From: DASXAI01 sp963798445
GTDB lineage: Bacteria; Actinomycetota; Acidimicrobiia; Acidimicrobiales; Ilumatobacteraceae
Direction: 5' to 3'
Assembly: GCA_963798445.1 (NCBI GenBank)
Contig: CAWCTH010000003.1
Coordinates: forward strand, 1,426,001-1,490,000
DNA: 64,000 nt
Notes under the pieces: model-generated
Seen by the model: the letters and a program-made list of their open reading frames with translations, nothing else
Told to the model about the DNA's origin: nothing
The model's database searches: none
Position numbers and translations under genes: made by a program
Shown here: in pieces, positions 1 through 8,627 of the stretch
Numbering within the stretch: position 1 is the stretch's first letter
Layout: every line of letters begins with the position of its first letter

Positions 1-464
1 GCCGCGCTGCCGCCCGACGACCCGCCGGGCACCCGCGTCGGGTCGTGCGGGTTGCGCGTCGGCCCGAAGGCCGAGTTCTCGGTGGACGAGCCCATGGCGA
101 ACTCGTCGAGGTTCGTCTTGCCGACCACGACGGCGCCGGCGGCTACGACGCGGTCGACGACGGTCGCGGTGTAAGGCGGGCGCCAGCCCTCCAGGATGCG
201 CGACGAGCACGTCGTGGGGATCCCGCGGGTGCACAGGTTGTCCTTCAGCGCGATGGGTACGCCGGCCAACGGTCCGGGGTCTTCGCCGGCGGCGACCTGA
301 TCGTCGACGACGATGGCGGCGGCGCGGGCGTCATCGGCCAGCACGAGGTTGAAGGCGTGCAGCTCACCCTCGCGCTCGGCGATGCGGGCGAGGTGCTCCT
401 CGACGACGTCGACGGCAGAGCGCCGGCCCGAGCGCACCGCCGCCGCGATCTCGGTCGCGCTCAC
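1..464 (-). CDS. gatA: Glu-tRNA(Gln)/Asp-tRNA(Asn) amidotransferase subunit A, N-terminal part (runs off window)
   Basis: Amidase-signature subunit of GatCAB, which amidates mischarged Glu-tRNA(Gln) or Asp-tRNA(Asn) using ammonia from glutamine. The visible 154 residues carry the catalytic lysine in IALKDN (about residue 74) and the cis-serine motif GGSSGGSA at the window edge. The nucleophile serine would lie about 25 residues further on, outside the window. The chosen start is GTG at 462-464, which overlaps the gatC stop in a GTGA arrangement, so the two are translationally coupled. Only the first third of the usual length of about 480 residues is present. The family call is firm. Confidence 0.95.
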   Translation of the reverse strand, partial: MSATEIAAAVRSGRRSAVDVVEEHLARIAEREGELHAFNLVLADDARAAAIVVDDQVAAGEDPGPLAGVPIALKDNLCTRGIPTTCSSRILEGWRPPYTATVVDRVVAAGAVVVGKTNLDEFAMGSSTENSAFGPTRNPHDPTRVPGGSSGGSA

Positions 465-763
465 GGCGCCTCGCCCAGGATCACCGGGACCCGGAAGCGA
501 CCATCTTCGGCGGCGGGCGCCTGCGAGAGCACCTCGTCACGGTCGAGGCAGTCACCGACGATGTCCTCGCGCAGCACGTTGGTGAGCGGGTAGGGCTGCG
601 TCATGGGCTCGACGCCGTCGAGGGCGAGCGCGTCGATGTCGGCGAAGTGGTCGAGCACGCCGGCCAGCTGGCCGGTGTAGCGCGCCAGCTCGTCGGGGGT
701 GAGGGCGAGGCGAGCGAGCACGGCCACGTGGGCAGCGTCGTCGGCCGAGATCCGGTCGGGCAC
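461..763 (-). CDS. gatC: Glu-tRNA(Gln)/Asp-tRNA(Asn) amidotransferase subunit C
   Basis: Small 100-residue stabilising subunit that wraps around GatA in the GatCAB complex. The sequence shows the family pattern: an N-terminal helical stretch VAVLARLALTPDELARY, then DIDALALDGVEPMTQPYPLTNVLRED, which matches the conserved linker that threads across GatA. Length is normal for the family. The start is a GTG; the nearby ATG codons just upstream are out of frame. The gene overlaps gatA by 4 bases, so both sit in one operon read on the minus strand. No separate terminator is seen. Confidence 0.95.
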   Translation of the reverse strand: MPDRISADDAAHVAVLARLALTPDELARYTGQLAGVLDHFADIDALALDGVEPMTQPYPLTNVLREDIVGDCLDRDEVLSQAPAAEDGRFRVPVILGEAP

Positions 764-834
764 GCATTCATGCTAGGGACTGCCGCCCGCCGGCCACGAC
801 CGACTTCCCGCGCGGGCGCCCGCCGCGCCGGTGT

Positions 835-906
835 CCAAATTTCGCGCGGCCTGCGCGCTCGGACGCACCAGGGCGCGGCGAAGCGTTCAGGCCGCGCGAA
901 ATTTGG
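835..906. repeat. Long perfect inverted repeat in intergenic space
   Basis: Between gatC and the DUF1501 gene lies a perfect 19-bp inverted repeat. The left arm is CCAAATTTCGCGCGGCCTG (835-853), the right arm its exact complement (888-906), with a 34-base loop. The left arm and adjoining loop (840-861) share 22 identical bases with a second palindrome at 27573-27594. The element sits downstream of the DUF1501 gene (minus strand) and upstream of gatC, so it may terminate transcription, or it may be a mobile or REP-like extragenic palindrome. There is no T-tract on either strand. Confidence 0.8.
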
Positions 907-945
907 TGGCTGGGCACGGGGCCGCGGCGCCGTGTCGGGCCCGGG

Positions 946-2349
946 CTAGGACTGGGGCGTGACCTGGACGCCGGCGTGCACGCGCACGGCCGGCTGGAGG
1001 TTCCCGCCGAGGGCACCGGTGATGGTGCTCATCTGGCCGGGCGGCAGCGGCGGCGGGGCGTCGCCCGGGTTGCCACGGAACAGCGCCAGCCGGCCGTACG
1101 CCGCGCCCAGGATGCCGTCGGCGTCGGCCCGCAGCCACGAGTCGAGCATGGTGGCGTACACGCTGCGGTAGTCGACCGTGGGCACCATGTTGCCGTCGCG
1201 GTCGAGTGAGGTGAGCGACGGCAGCGCGCCATGGAGGCCGCCGTTCACCTGCGCGCCGAGCACCAGCATCGTCTGGGCCGAGCCGTGATCGGTGCCCGCC
1301 GACGCGTTGGCCTTGGGCCGGCGACCGAACTCGGAGAACGTCATGATCGTCACGCGCGGGTCCATGGACGGGCTGAGCGCTTGGTAGAACGCGCTCACGG
1401 CGGCGTCCAGGCTGGACAGGTTGGCGCCTTGGTCGGCGAGCAGGTCGGCGTGCTGGTCGAAGTCGCCGAAGCCGAGGCCGATGACCCGGATCCCGAGATC
1501 GGCGTTGATGAGCCGCGCCGCCACCACCATCTTGCGGCTGAGCGAGGCAGTCGGCAGGGCCGCCTGGTAGCTCGGCCACACTTCTCCGGCCAGCCGCATC
1601 GAGTCGGTGGCGGCGTGGGCCAGCGCGTCGCCCCAGACGCCGAGCCCGGTCGGCGCCCCCCCGAACTGCTCGACCGCTCCCCACCGCCGGGCGTCGACCG
1701 CTTCGGCGCGATCGGCGCCCGGGAGGCTGTCGGCCTTGTCGGGTAGACCGGTGGCAGCCGTGCGCGCGCCCTTCAGATGCAGCGGCACCGACGACCCGAC
1801 ACCCACACCGAGCAGCGGGTTGGCGTCGCCGGTGGACAGGTCGTCGAGGTAGCGACCGAGCCAGCCGCTGGAGGGCGGACCCGACAGCGGGAGGGGCAGG
1901 CCGCTCATGACGTAGGCCATCGAGGTGAAGTGGCTGAGGTCGGGCGGCGTGTAGCCGGCGCCCTGCACGACGGCGAGCCGGCCGACGTCGTAGTGCGCCT
2001 TGATCGTTCCCAGTGACGGATGCAGCCCGACGCTGGGCGAGATGCCGAGCGCCTGGCCGGGCTGGATGGCCGTCGGGCCGCGCAGGCTGTAGTACGTGCC
2101 GTTGTCGATGGGGACGGCGGTGTTCAGCCCGTCATTGCCCCCGCCCAGCAGGATCACCACGAGCACGCCTTCGGTGGCACCGAGGGGTCGGGCGTTCGAC
2201 AGCGCTCCCACGCGCAGGAACTCCGGCAGCGCCGCCAGCCCCAAGCCGCCCATGGCGATCTTGACGAACGTGCGCCGGGACAGGCCCCGTGGCAGACGGG
2301 TGATGGGGGTGGACAGCCGCCGGTAGGCGTCGATCGTTTCGTCGTCCAT
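946..2349 (-). CDS. DUF1501 family Tat-exported protein
   Basis: 467-residue member of the DUF1501 (PF07394) family, sulfatase-like proteins of unknown substrate that are normally paired with a DUF1800 protein. The N-terminus has a twin-arginine signal: SRRTF at residues 24-28, followed by a hydrophobic helix, so export in folded form is expected. Family hallmarks include VVILLGGGNDGLNTAVP near residue 60 and the later FSEFGRRPKANASAGTDHGSA motif, whose histidine and aspartate probably bind metal. The start at 2347-2349 was preferred because GGGAGA lies 5 bases upstream and the Tat signal begins soon after. It begins 11 bases after the DUF1800 stop, in the same operon. Reaction unknown. Confidence 0.88.
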   Translation of the reverse strand: MDDETIDAYRRLSTPITRLPRGLSRRTFVKIAMGGLGLAALPEFLRVGALSNARPLGATEGVLVVILLGGGNDGLNTAVPIDNGTYYSLRGPTAIQPGQALGISPSVGLHPSLGTIKAHYDVGRLAVVQGAGYTPPDLSHFTSMAYVMSGLPLPLSGPPSSGWLGRYLDDLSTGDANPLLGVGVGSSVPLHLKGARTAATGLPDKADSLPGADRAEAVDARRWGAVEQFGGAPTGLGVWGDALAHAATDSMRLAGEVWPSYQAALPTASLSRKMVVAARLINADLGIRVIGLGFGDFDQHADLLADQGANLSSLDAAVSAFYQALSPSMDPRVTIMTFSEFGRRPKANASAGTDHGSAQTMLVLGAQVNGGLHGALPSLTSLDRDGNMVPTVDYRSVYATMLDSWLRADADGILGAAYGRLALFRGNPGDAPPPLPPGQMSTITGALGGNLQPAVRVHAGVQVTPQS

Positions 2350-2360
2350 GGCGTCTCCCG

Positions 2361-3656
2361 TCAGGCGAGCTGGAAGTCGGGGGTGAGCATCGTCAGGAAG
2401 TAGAGGAAGACGTCCTGCGCCCAGCTGTTGGCGGCGCGTTCCGAGGTGAGCCAGCCCTCGAGGACGCTGCGAATCGGGGCCGAGGGCGCCGCCACGCCGA
2501 AGAAGTCGAACGATCCCTGCACCGCCTCCGCCACCGAGACGCTGCGGCGGTTGGGCACGAGTGACTTGCTGTTGGCCGTCCACATGACGTTCTCGGCGAA
2601 GCGCGTGCGGGCCCACGATGCGCTGGTCGAGACCCAGTAGCCGTTCTGGCGCCAGCCCGACACGTCCGGGGGGAAGAACAGCTCCTGACCCATGTCCTCA
2701 CCCCACCACTCCGGATGCACATCGGCGGCGGTGAGACCGCTCGAACGCATCACGGCGACGATGTACTCGGTGGGGCTGGTGACCAAGCCGCGCTTGGCTT
2801 GATCGGAGTAGAACTCGGGCCGCAGGAACATCGCCCGCAGCAGCGAGCGGATGTCGAGGCCGGCGCCGAGGTAGGCCGTCGCCAGGTCCTGAACGAGCGT
2901 GGGGTCGGGATCGGGGTAGGCGAAGAAGCTCCAGAGCTTCGTCACGATGAAGCGGGCGGCGATGTCGCGGCCCGCGCCGGTGAGGATCTCGGTGATGATC
3001 TCCGGGCCGTTCCAGTTCCGGGTGACCCCGAAGAACGTCTTGTCGCCGTTGTCGTGCTTGTCGGGCTTGAACACGTAGACCGGGTCGTCCCAGCGGTTGA
3101 TGACGTGGCCGGTCCACGCCCTCGCCGAGGCGACCACGTCGTCCTGGGTGTACTGGTTCACACCCATCGTGAACAGCTCCATCAGCTCCCGGGCGAAGTT
3201 CTCGTTCGGGTTGGCGGCGATGTTGTAGCCGTTGTCCAGCCAGATGAGCATCGCCGGCTGGATCGCCACGGCCTGGACGAGGTCATGGAAGCTGCTCCCA
3301 CCGGCGGTGCGGAACAGGGCGTTCTGGTCGTACATGAGGTTCCACTCGCCGACCTTCGACTGGGAGGTGGCGAGATGGCCGTGCCAGAACAGCGCCAGCT
3401 TCTCCTGCAGCGGTGACGGCATCGTGGCCATGCGGTCGAACCACAAGTGAGTCAGGGCGACCTGGACGTCGTACCACTCGGCGTTGGGGTCGTCGATGAT
3501 GGCCGGACGGGCCTGGGGCGGGTTGAGACTGAAGTCGAGCACGTGGTCGATCACGACCGCCAGGTCGTTGGCGGCCAGCGCCGGCGCCTCGGGGTGCGGT
3601 CCCCCGAACCCGCTGCGGCGCAAAAGATGGGCGACCTGAATCGGATCGCTCGCCAT
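2361..3656 (-). CDS. DUF1800 domain-containing protein
   Basis: 431-residue DUF1800 (PF08811) protein, the usual operon partner of DUF1501. Typical segments are AHLLRRSGFGGP at the N-terminus, the tryptophan/histidine-rich LALFWHGHLATS, NENFARELMELFTMG, and FFPPDVSGWRQNGYW near the C-terminus. No signal peptide is visible, so it may act in the cytoplasm or be exported with its Tat-bearing partner. The start at 3654-3656 follows a strong purine tract (GGGAGGGGAGG). The upstream in-frame extension was rejected as arginine/proline-rich non-coding sequence. Biochemical role unknown; in other phyla such pairs are linked to surface or polysaccharide metabolism, which is only suggestive here. Confidence 0.88.
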   Translation of the reverse strand: MASDPIQVAHLLRRSGFGGPHPEAPALAANDLAVVIDHVLDFSLNPPQARPAIIDDPNAEWYDVQVALTHLWFDRMATMPSPLQEKLALFWHGHLATSQSKVGEWNLMYDQNALFRTAGGSSFHDLVQAVAIQPAMLIWLDNGYNIAANPNENFARELMELFTMGVNQYTQDDVVASARAWTGHVINRWDDPVYVFKPDKHDNGDKTFFGVTRNWNGPEIITEILTGAGRDIAARFIVTKLWSFFAYPDPDPTLVQDLATAYLGAGLDIRSLLRAMFLRPEFYSDQAKRGLVTSPTEYIVAVMRSSGLTAADVHPEWWGEDMGQELFFPPDVSGWRQNGYWVSTSASWARTRFAENVMWTANSKSLVPNRRSVSVAEAVQGSFDFFGVAAPSAPIRSVLEGWLTSERAANSWAQDVFLYFLTMLTPDFQLA

Positions 3657-3750
3657 GCCTCCCCTCCCGTCGGCACAAGAAGTTGCGTGTTGCCGACGAC
3701 GGTAGCCCTCTGTTGCGGGCCGTGCTCGGGGGACCGCCTGACGTGGTTCT

Positions 3751-4659
3751 TTACGGTCCGATGACGGTATCGGCGTCGTCCGGCTCTGCCTCGTCGCCCG
3801 TGCCAGCGTCGTCGGCTCCCTCCACGGCAACCGCCTCGCCCGCGGCCTCGGGCGGATCGTTGCGGTGGCGCCAGGCATCGACGGCCAGGAAGCCCACCGC
3901 GCCCAGGAACATCAACGCCGACACCCACTCGTTCACCCGCAGCCCGAGGATCTTGTTGGCTTTGTCGATGCGCACGCGCTCGATGAAGAAGCGAGCGAGC
4001 GTGTAACCCGCTACGTAGACCACGAACAGCCGGCCCGGGCGCAACCGGTGGCGGCGATCGATCAGCAGCAGGACGCCGCACAGGGCCAGGTTCCACAGCG
4101 ACTCGTACAGGAACGTCGGGTGGAAGGTGCTGAACTGCGCGTAGCCGGGGGGCCGGTTGGCGGGGTCGATCTCCAGGCCCCACGGCAGCGTCGTCGGGCG
4201 CCCGAACAGCTCCTGGTTCCAGTAGTTGCCCCACCGGCCGATGCCCTGCGCCAGCGCGAGCGCGGGCGCGGCGCAGTCGAGCAAGGGCAGCAGCGGAAGG
4301 CCCCGGCGCCGGGCCACCCACAGCCCCACGACCACGCCCAGGCCGACGCCGCCCCAGATGCCGAGGCCGCCCTCCCAGATGTAGAAGACGCGGTACCAGT
4401 GGCCCTTGAACAGCTGCGGGTCGGTGATGACGTGGTAGATGCGGGCGCCGATGATGCCCGCGGGTACCGCCCACAGCGCGAGGGCCGACGCGTCCTCGGC
4501 CTTGCCGATGCCGCGCTCCACCAGGCGACGACCCATCAGCCACACCGCGGCGATGACGCCCAGGGCGATCATCAGCCCGTAGGCGCGCAGCTGCAGCGGT
4601 CCGAGGTGGATCGCCCCTGAGTCGGGGCTGGGGATGGAGGCCAGGAGGGCCGGGATCAC
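3751..4659 (-). CDS. lgt: Prolipoprotein diacylglyceryl transferase
   Basis: Integral membrane enzyme that transfers diacylglycerol from phosphatidylglycerol to the lipobox cysteine of prolipoproteins, the first step in lipoprotein maturation. About seven hydrophobic helices are visible. The Lgt signature GRWGNYWNQE is at residues 141-150, the essential-histidine region ARIYHVITD is near 72-80, and HPTFLYES comes later. The acidic tail after residue 270 (EAVAVEGADDAGTGDEAEPDD) is a lineage-specific extension. The start is GTG, 10 bases after the preceding esterase stop. Substrates in this window include the lipoproteins at 13960 and 44088. Confidence 0.95.
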   Translation of the reverse strand: MIPALLASIPSPDSGAIHLGPLQLRAYGLMIALGVIAAVWLMGRRLVERGIGKAEDASALALWAVPAGIIGARIYHVITDPQLFKGHWYRVFYIWEGGLGIWGGVGLGVVVGLWVARRRGLPLLPLLDCAAPALALAQGIGRWGNYWNQELFGRPTTLPWGLEIDPANRPPGYAQFSTFHPTFLYESLWNLALCGVLLLIDRRHRLRPGRLFVVYVAGYTLARFFIERVRIDKANKILGLRVNEWVSALMFLGAVGFLAVDAWRHRNDPPEAAGEAVAVEGADDAGTGDEAEPDDADTVIGP

Positions 4660-4669
4660 CCCGCGGACG

Positions 4670-5428
4670 CTACCGGGCGGGGGCCGTCACCTTGAGGGCA
4701 AAGGCCACCGCCTGCTCGCCCACGAAGGCGCCGTCGTAGTCGAGCGTGGCCACGTGGTAGCTGCGCTCGAGCGACAGGCGCTCCACCGGACCGGCCACCG
4801 CCGCCGCCAGATGGTCGGAGCTGGCCGGCTCCACGACGTGGTCGTTGGGCGACGTCATGATGAGCACCGGGCACGTGATGGATGCGAGGTCGCCCTGCAG
4901 CGCGGCGAGACCGTCCATCAACGAAAGCAGCGGCACGAGCGGCGTGTCGGCGTAGGCGCTCTCCACGGCGTCGGGGTCGGCGATGTCGGAGCCGATGCCG
5001 GCGATGCGGTCGTCGCCTTCGTCCACCATGCCCCGCACCATGTCGAGGATCTCGTCGGGCTGAGGCTGCGTCGCCGGATTTACGCACACGATCCCGGCGA
5101 TCTCCGGGTGTCGGGTGGCCAGCCAGATCGTGAGCGAACCGCCCATCGAGAGCCCCGCCACGACGACGCTTTCGCAACGGGCGGCCAGGCGTAGGTAGGC
5201 CTGCTCGGCGGCCGCCGTCCAGTCGGCCCAACCGGTCGTGATCATGTCGTCGACCGTGGTGCCATGGCCGGGAAGGAGCGGCAGCTCCACAGCGAAGCCG
5301 GCGGCGGCGAAGGCCTGGGCGACCGGTCGCATCGAGGTGGGGTTGCCGGTGAAGCCGTGCAGGCACAGGGCCCCCGCCGGTCCGCCATCGACCGACCACG
5401 GCGTGGCGCCCTCCATCAGTTCGGCCAT
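4670..5428 (-). CDS. Alpha/beta hydrolase (carboxylesterase Est30-like)
   Basis: 252-residue alpha/beta hydrolase resembling the Est30/monoacylglycerol-lipase group. Visible elements are the oxyanion-hole strand LCLHGFTGNP (21-30), LPGHGT, the nucleophile elbow GLSMGGS with Ser94, the acid residue in TSPNDHVV, and the catalytic histidine in SYHVATLD near the C-terminus, so the triad is complete. No signal peptide. It lies immediately upstream of lgt (10-base gap) and so may share its transcript. A short-chain or glycerolipid ester substrate is plausible, but nothing in the context fixes it. Confidence 0.85.
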   Translation of the reverse strand: MAELMEGATPWSVDGGPAGALCLHGFTGNPTSMRPVAQAFAAAGFAVELPLLPGHGTTVDDMITTGWADWTAAAEQAYLRLAARCESVVVAGLSMGGSLTIWLATRHPEIAGIVCVNPATQPQPDEILDMVRGMVDEGDDRIAGIGSDIADPDAVESAYADTPLVPLLSLMDGLAALQGDLASITCPVLIMTSPNDHVVEPASSDHLAAAVAGPVERLSLERSYHVATLDYDGAFVGEQAVAFALKVTAPAR

Positions 5429-5453
5429 GGTGCTCGCTCCTGCGGTCGATCGG

Positions 5454-5777
5454 TCATTGGTACGGGTCGTTGCCGGACAGGGGCTCGACCCACCACTCCT
5501 CGGGTGACCCTGCCGTCTCCCAGTCCGGGAACGGGTAGATGCAGTTCACCGGACACGCCGGCAGGCACTTGTCGCAGCCCGAGCACAGCTCCGGGATGAT
5601 CACCACGTCCGGGCCGTGGTTGAAGATGGCACCGAACTGGGGCGGGCAGTGGCGCAGGCACGCGTCGCAGTTGATGCACTCGGCCATCTCGATGCGCAGC
5701 GGCACGTTCTTCCACTTCGGGTTGCGCTGGCGCTGGCTCACCCGCTCCAGGCGGGCGGCGCTGGCGGCGGAAGCCAT
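5454..5777 (-). CDS. 4Fe-4S dicluster-type ferredoxin
   Basis: Small soluble electron carrier with two cysteine clusters, CINCDACLRHCP and CSGCDKCLPACP, each arranged for a 4Fe-4S cubane, plus a short basic N-terminus and acidic C-terminus. About 107 residues from the ATG at 5775-5777; an ATG at 5796-5798 would add seven residues but lies inside the palindromic operator. The gene faces a TetR regulator across about 60 bases, so it is probably the regulated target. Its redox partner is not adjacent; a P450, a ring-hydroxylating oxygenase or another oxidoreductase elsewhere is likely. Confidence 0.88.
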   Translation of the reverse strand: MASAASAARLERVSQRQRNPKWKNVPLRIEMAECINCDACLRHCPPQFGAIFNHGPDVVIIPELCSGCDKCLPACPVNCIYPFPDWETAGSPEEWWVEPLSGNDPYQ

Positions 5778-5797
5778 CGGTGCAGCATCGCCGTGCA

Positions 5798-5813
5798 TTG
5801 ACCCTCGGGTCAA
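5798..5813. promoter_or_regulatory. Palindromic operator between ferredoxin and TetR genes
   Basis: Perfect inverted repeat TTGACCC-TC-GGGTCAA in the divergent intergenic region. Size and symmetry fit a TetR-family dimer site. It lies 20 bases from the ferredoxin ATG at 5777 and 22 bases from the regulator ATG, so one bound dimer could control both genes. Direct sequence observation; binding is inferred. Confidence 0.65.
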
Positions 5814-5835
5814 GGGCTGGTGGACTGGGGCCGAG

Positions 5836-6441
5836 ATGACAGACACCACACCCGGTCGCCGGCTCACCGACCAGGGCCGAGAACGCAAGCAGCAGCTCGT
5901 GGACCAGGCGGCGATCCTGTTCGCCGAGCGGGGCTACGACGACACCCGGGTGGTCGACATCTGCGCCGGCGCCGGTGTGGCCAAGGGCCTCTTCTACTGG
6001 TACTTCGAGAACAAGGAAGCGCTGTTCGCCGAGTTGGTGCGGTCCATGCGGCTCCGGTTGCGCATCGCCCAGGCCGAAGCCATCGACCTCGAGGCCGACC
6101 CGCTCGTGCGCATCCGCCAGGGCACCGAGGCGTCGGTGCGGTTCATGGCCCAGCACCGTGCCTTCTTCGCACTACTGGAGGTGGAGCAGCGCTCGAACAA
6201 CCTCGCCGGCCTGCTCCGCGAAGGCACCGACATCCACGCCTCCGACACCGCCCGCCTGGTCAAGGAGGCGCAAGCCGAAGGCGTCATCCCCGAAGACCGC
6301 GATCCGCAGCTGCTGGCGCTCGGCGTCGTCGGTGCGGTCGCTCACTTCAGCCACTTCCATCGCAGCGGCCGGGTGGAGATGAACGTCGACGACCTCGCTC
6401 ACTTCGTGGGCCACTGGGTGACGGCGGCACTGCGCGGATGA
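5836..6441 (+). CDS. TetR/AcrR family transcriptional regulator
   Basis: 201-residue TetR-family repressor. The N-terminal DNA-binding domain reads KQQLVDQAAILFAERGYDD...VVDICAGAGVAKGLFYWYFENK, the canonical three-helix fold with the recognition helix ending in YWYF. The rest is a helical ligand-binding domain of normal size. The ATG at 5836 was chosen because the longer open frame upstream is antisense to the ferredoxin. It is divergent from the ferredoxin, and the perfect palindrome at 5798-5813 lies between them, which supports autoregulation plus control of the ferredoxin. The ligand is unknown. Confidence 0.9.
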   Translation: MTDTTPGRRLTDQGRERKQQLVDQAAILFAERGYDDTRVVDICAGAGVAKGLFYWYFENKEALFAELVRSMRLRLRIAQAEAIDLEADPLVRIRQGTEASVRFMAQHRAFFALLEVEQRSNNLAGLLREGTDIHASDTARLVKEAQAEGVIPEDRDPQLLALGVVGAVAHFSHFHRSGRVEMNVDDLAHFVGHWVTAALRG

Positions 6442-6449
6442 CGCCGCCG

Positions 6450-8057
6450 TCAGGCGGCCAGCGGCGGTAGCGCCGCCGACGTGTACTGCGTGTTCGGGTT
6501 CCAAAGCAGCCAGCTCTCGACGCCCAGTTCCCTGGCCGCCGTGATCTGCGCCTGCACCTCGGCCGGGCCGTAATTCGCGCCGTCGTCGAAGTCCTGCAGC
6601 CACGGTGCCAGCGTCCGCCCGGTCGGGCCCACCTCGGCCACGAAGTCGGTCAGCGACGCTTTCACGATGTCGTAGGGCTGTTGGTTGGGATCGGCCACGC
6701 CGTACTCGCCGGCGTTCCAATGCGACGGATACAGCATGGGGGCGATGTAGTCGGTGTGCCTGGATATCGACGCCACATCCTGACCGACTTGATCGGGACG
6801 GGTCGCGGCGATGCCGAAGACCGACGCTCCCTGGAGCACCCTCAGCGGGCGCAGCATCGCCTGGCCCTTGCCCAGGAACCCGGCGATGGCGTCGGCCACA
6901 CTCCCGTCAAGGCCCGGAAAGATCATCGACGACAATGCGCCCTCAGGCCGCCGCACGTAGTCCCACAAGATCTCGTCGACGCCGGCACGCGCTGCTTCTT
7001 CGGCGACGGCGAGGTTATATGCCTGCACGTTGGCGTTGGCGAAATTGCTGAAGCCTCCGTACGCACCGAGGGGCGCACCGGCGGCGTCCTGCACGACCCA
7101 ATCCTTGTCGCCGCGCGCCCACGCCGCTTTGGCGAGGACCGGATCGCGGAACGCCACGACGCGACCGATCACGCGCACGCCCTTGCCGTGAAGCTCGGCA
7201 ACCGCGTCCTTCAGCGTGTAGCTCTGCTGCACGGCACCGATCTCCTTCGCCAACGGCACCGCCGAGTCGTAGCCGACGATGCCGCTCTCGTCTTTGAGAT
7301 CGAGCTCCACCGCGTTGATCTGATGGTTGTCGATGAGGCTCAACACGTCGGCGTGCAACTGCGGGTCGCCCCACGCCAGCGCGGTCACGTGCACGCCGTT
7401 GCTGACCGGACGAGCGACCGGCACGATCACCGACGCCGTCGCCACGTTGCCGGCAGCATCGGTGGCGGTCACCAAGACGGGAGCGGCCGGCGGGTACGGG
7501 AACCGGAGATGGAACGTGGTGCCGCTCGAGTCGACGGATGCGCCGTCGGCGGTGACGGTGGCGGCTTCGTCGGTGGTGCCGTCGATCGACACCGGCTGAT
7601 CGATGGGCACCGTCGCCGCCACGGCCGGCAACTGCAAGTCGGGGGCCCTGCTGTCGACAGTGAAGGCGCGCCCGCTGCTCGTCGTGCCGAACAGCAGCCG
7701 GTCGGCGGAGACCTCGAGGCGGTAGCTGCCGTCGGCGAGGTTCGGCAGCCGCCAGACATACGCCGAACCGTCACGCACCGGCTCGCCGAAGGCGGCTCCG
7801 TTGAGGGTGGCCCGCGGCGAGCCGCCGCCGGACACGGTGACCCGAACCTCTCTGGTGGCGAGGTCATCGCGGGCGAGGGCGGCTCCGTTGTCCAGACCGT
7901 CGATCGTGACCGACCCCGACAGCCGTTGCCAGAGGAAGAACGCGCCGGCGCCCACCATCAGCACCGCCCCCGCTACTACGAGACGCCGCCGTCCGAAAGA
8001 GGGCCGCCGCCGGCCCCAGCCGCGGTCCGAGGTCCGCGGCGGTCGGAGCGCGCCCAT
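6450..8057 (-). CDS. Membrane-anchored putative glycoside hydrolase (DUF4015 family)
   Basis: About 535 residues. After a basic N-terminus there is one transmembrane segment (about 26-44, VVAGAVLMVGAGAFFLW), then beta-sandwich-like segments (about 50-210, Ig-like repeats with GNVATASV) and a C-terminal TIM-barrel that matches the DUF4015/PF13200 putative glycosidase family: HVTALAWGDPQLHADV, NAVELDLKDESGIVGYDS, GVDEILWDYVRRPEG, APMLYPSHWNAGEYG and WLLWNPNTQY. The acidic residues in DLKDE and WDYVR are candidate catalytic ones. It is expected to sit outside the membrane. A GTG at 8133-8135 could extend the N-terminus by 26 residues; neither start has a good ribosome site. Confidence 0.82.
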   Translation of the reverse strand: MGALRPPRTSDRGWGRRRPSFGRRRLVVAGAVLMVGAGAFFLWQRLSGSVTIDGLDNGAALARDDLATREVRVTVSGGGSPRATLNGAAFGEPVRDGSAYVWRLPNLADGSYRLEVSADRLLFGTTSSGRAFTVDSRAPDLQLPAVAATVPIDQPVSIDGTTDEAATVTADGASVDSSGTTFHLRFPYPPAAPVLVTATDAAGNVATASVIVPVARPVSNGVHVTALAWGDPQLHADVLSLIDNHQINAVELDLKDESGIVGYDSAVPLAKEIGAVQQSYTLKDAVAELHGKGVRVIGRVVAFRDPVLAKAAWARGDKDWVVQDAAGAPLGAYGGFSNFANANVQAYNLAVAEEAARAGVDEILWDYVRRPEGALSSMIFPGLDGSVADAIAGFLGKGQAMLRPLRVLQGASVFGIAATRPDQVGQDVASISRHTDYIAPMLYPSHWNAGEYGVADPNQQPYDIVKASLTDFVAEVGPTGRTLAPWLQDFDDGANYGPAEVQAQITAARELGVESWLLWNPNTQYTSAALPPLAA

Positions 8058-8281
8058 GGGCCGGGCCCCGGTCCGGTAAACCGGGTGCCCGGACGAACGC
8101 CGAAAGGCCGCGAGTGGATCGTCCTCGTATGTCACGAAGGGGGGCGCTCCCGACCGGGGTGCGCCACGCCGGGGCACTGTACCCGGGCACCGTGAGTGGT
8201 GAAAACCGATGGCGAGAATTTTCGCCGACGCCCCGTCCGACCGCTCGACCGCCCACTCTCCGCTCTCCCTCACCCCCACCC

Positions 8282-8422
8282 GCCTCTCCCCCCGACCCCC
8301 CGACCCGCCTCTCCGCGACCCCCCGACCCGCCTCTCCCCGACCCCCCAACCCCACCTCTCCCCGACCCCCCACCCCGCCTCTCCCCGACCCCCCACCCCG
8401 CCTCTCCCCGACCCCCCACCCC
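8282..8422. repeat. Six-copy 23-bp G/C-strand-asymmetric minisatellite, probable G-quadruplex array
   Basis: Six tandem copies (starts 8282, 8307, 8330, 8354, 8377, 8400) of a unit reading GCCTCTCCCC then GACCCCCCACCCC; copies are 23-25 bases and the last three are nearly identical. On the minus strand each unit gives runs of four to six G (GGGGTGGGGGGTCGGGG), which is G-quadruplex-competent. The period is not a multiple of three, so the open frames across it are not genes. It lies in the 8058-8656 gap between paaI and the glycosidase gene. The only other thing I see in that gap is a sigma70-like minus-strand promoter at 8628-8655. Confidence 0.85.
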
Positions 8423-8627
8423 TCGGCCGGCGCCGCGGACCCTCGGGTCGGTCACCGGCACCGGCGATCGGCGTCGCACCCCATGCCCGCTCGACTCGGC
8501 GCGGCGAGCCGTGTGTCGCGATCGCCGCCGTCCGACGCGCGCTGCCACCCACGCTTGGCACTCCAACGGGTGACGATGGAGCGGACACACTCGTTCCACC
8601 GCGGCCGGCGCGATCGTTGCAGATGCA

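Noticed and set aside
8282..8422. Possible CRISPR array
   Set aside because: The units are contiguous 23-25-bp copies with no spacers, and no cas genes are nearby; it is a minisatellite.
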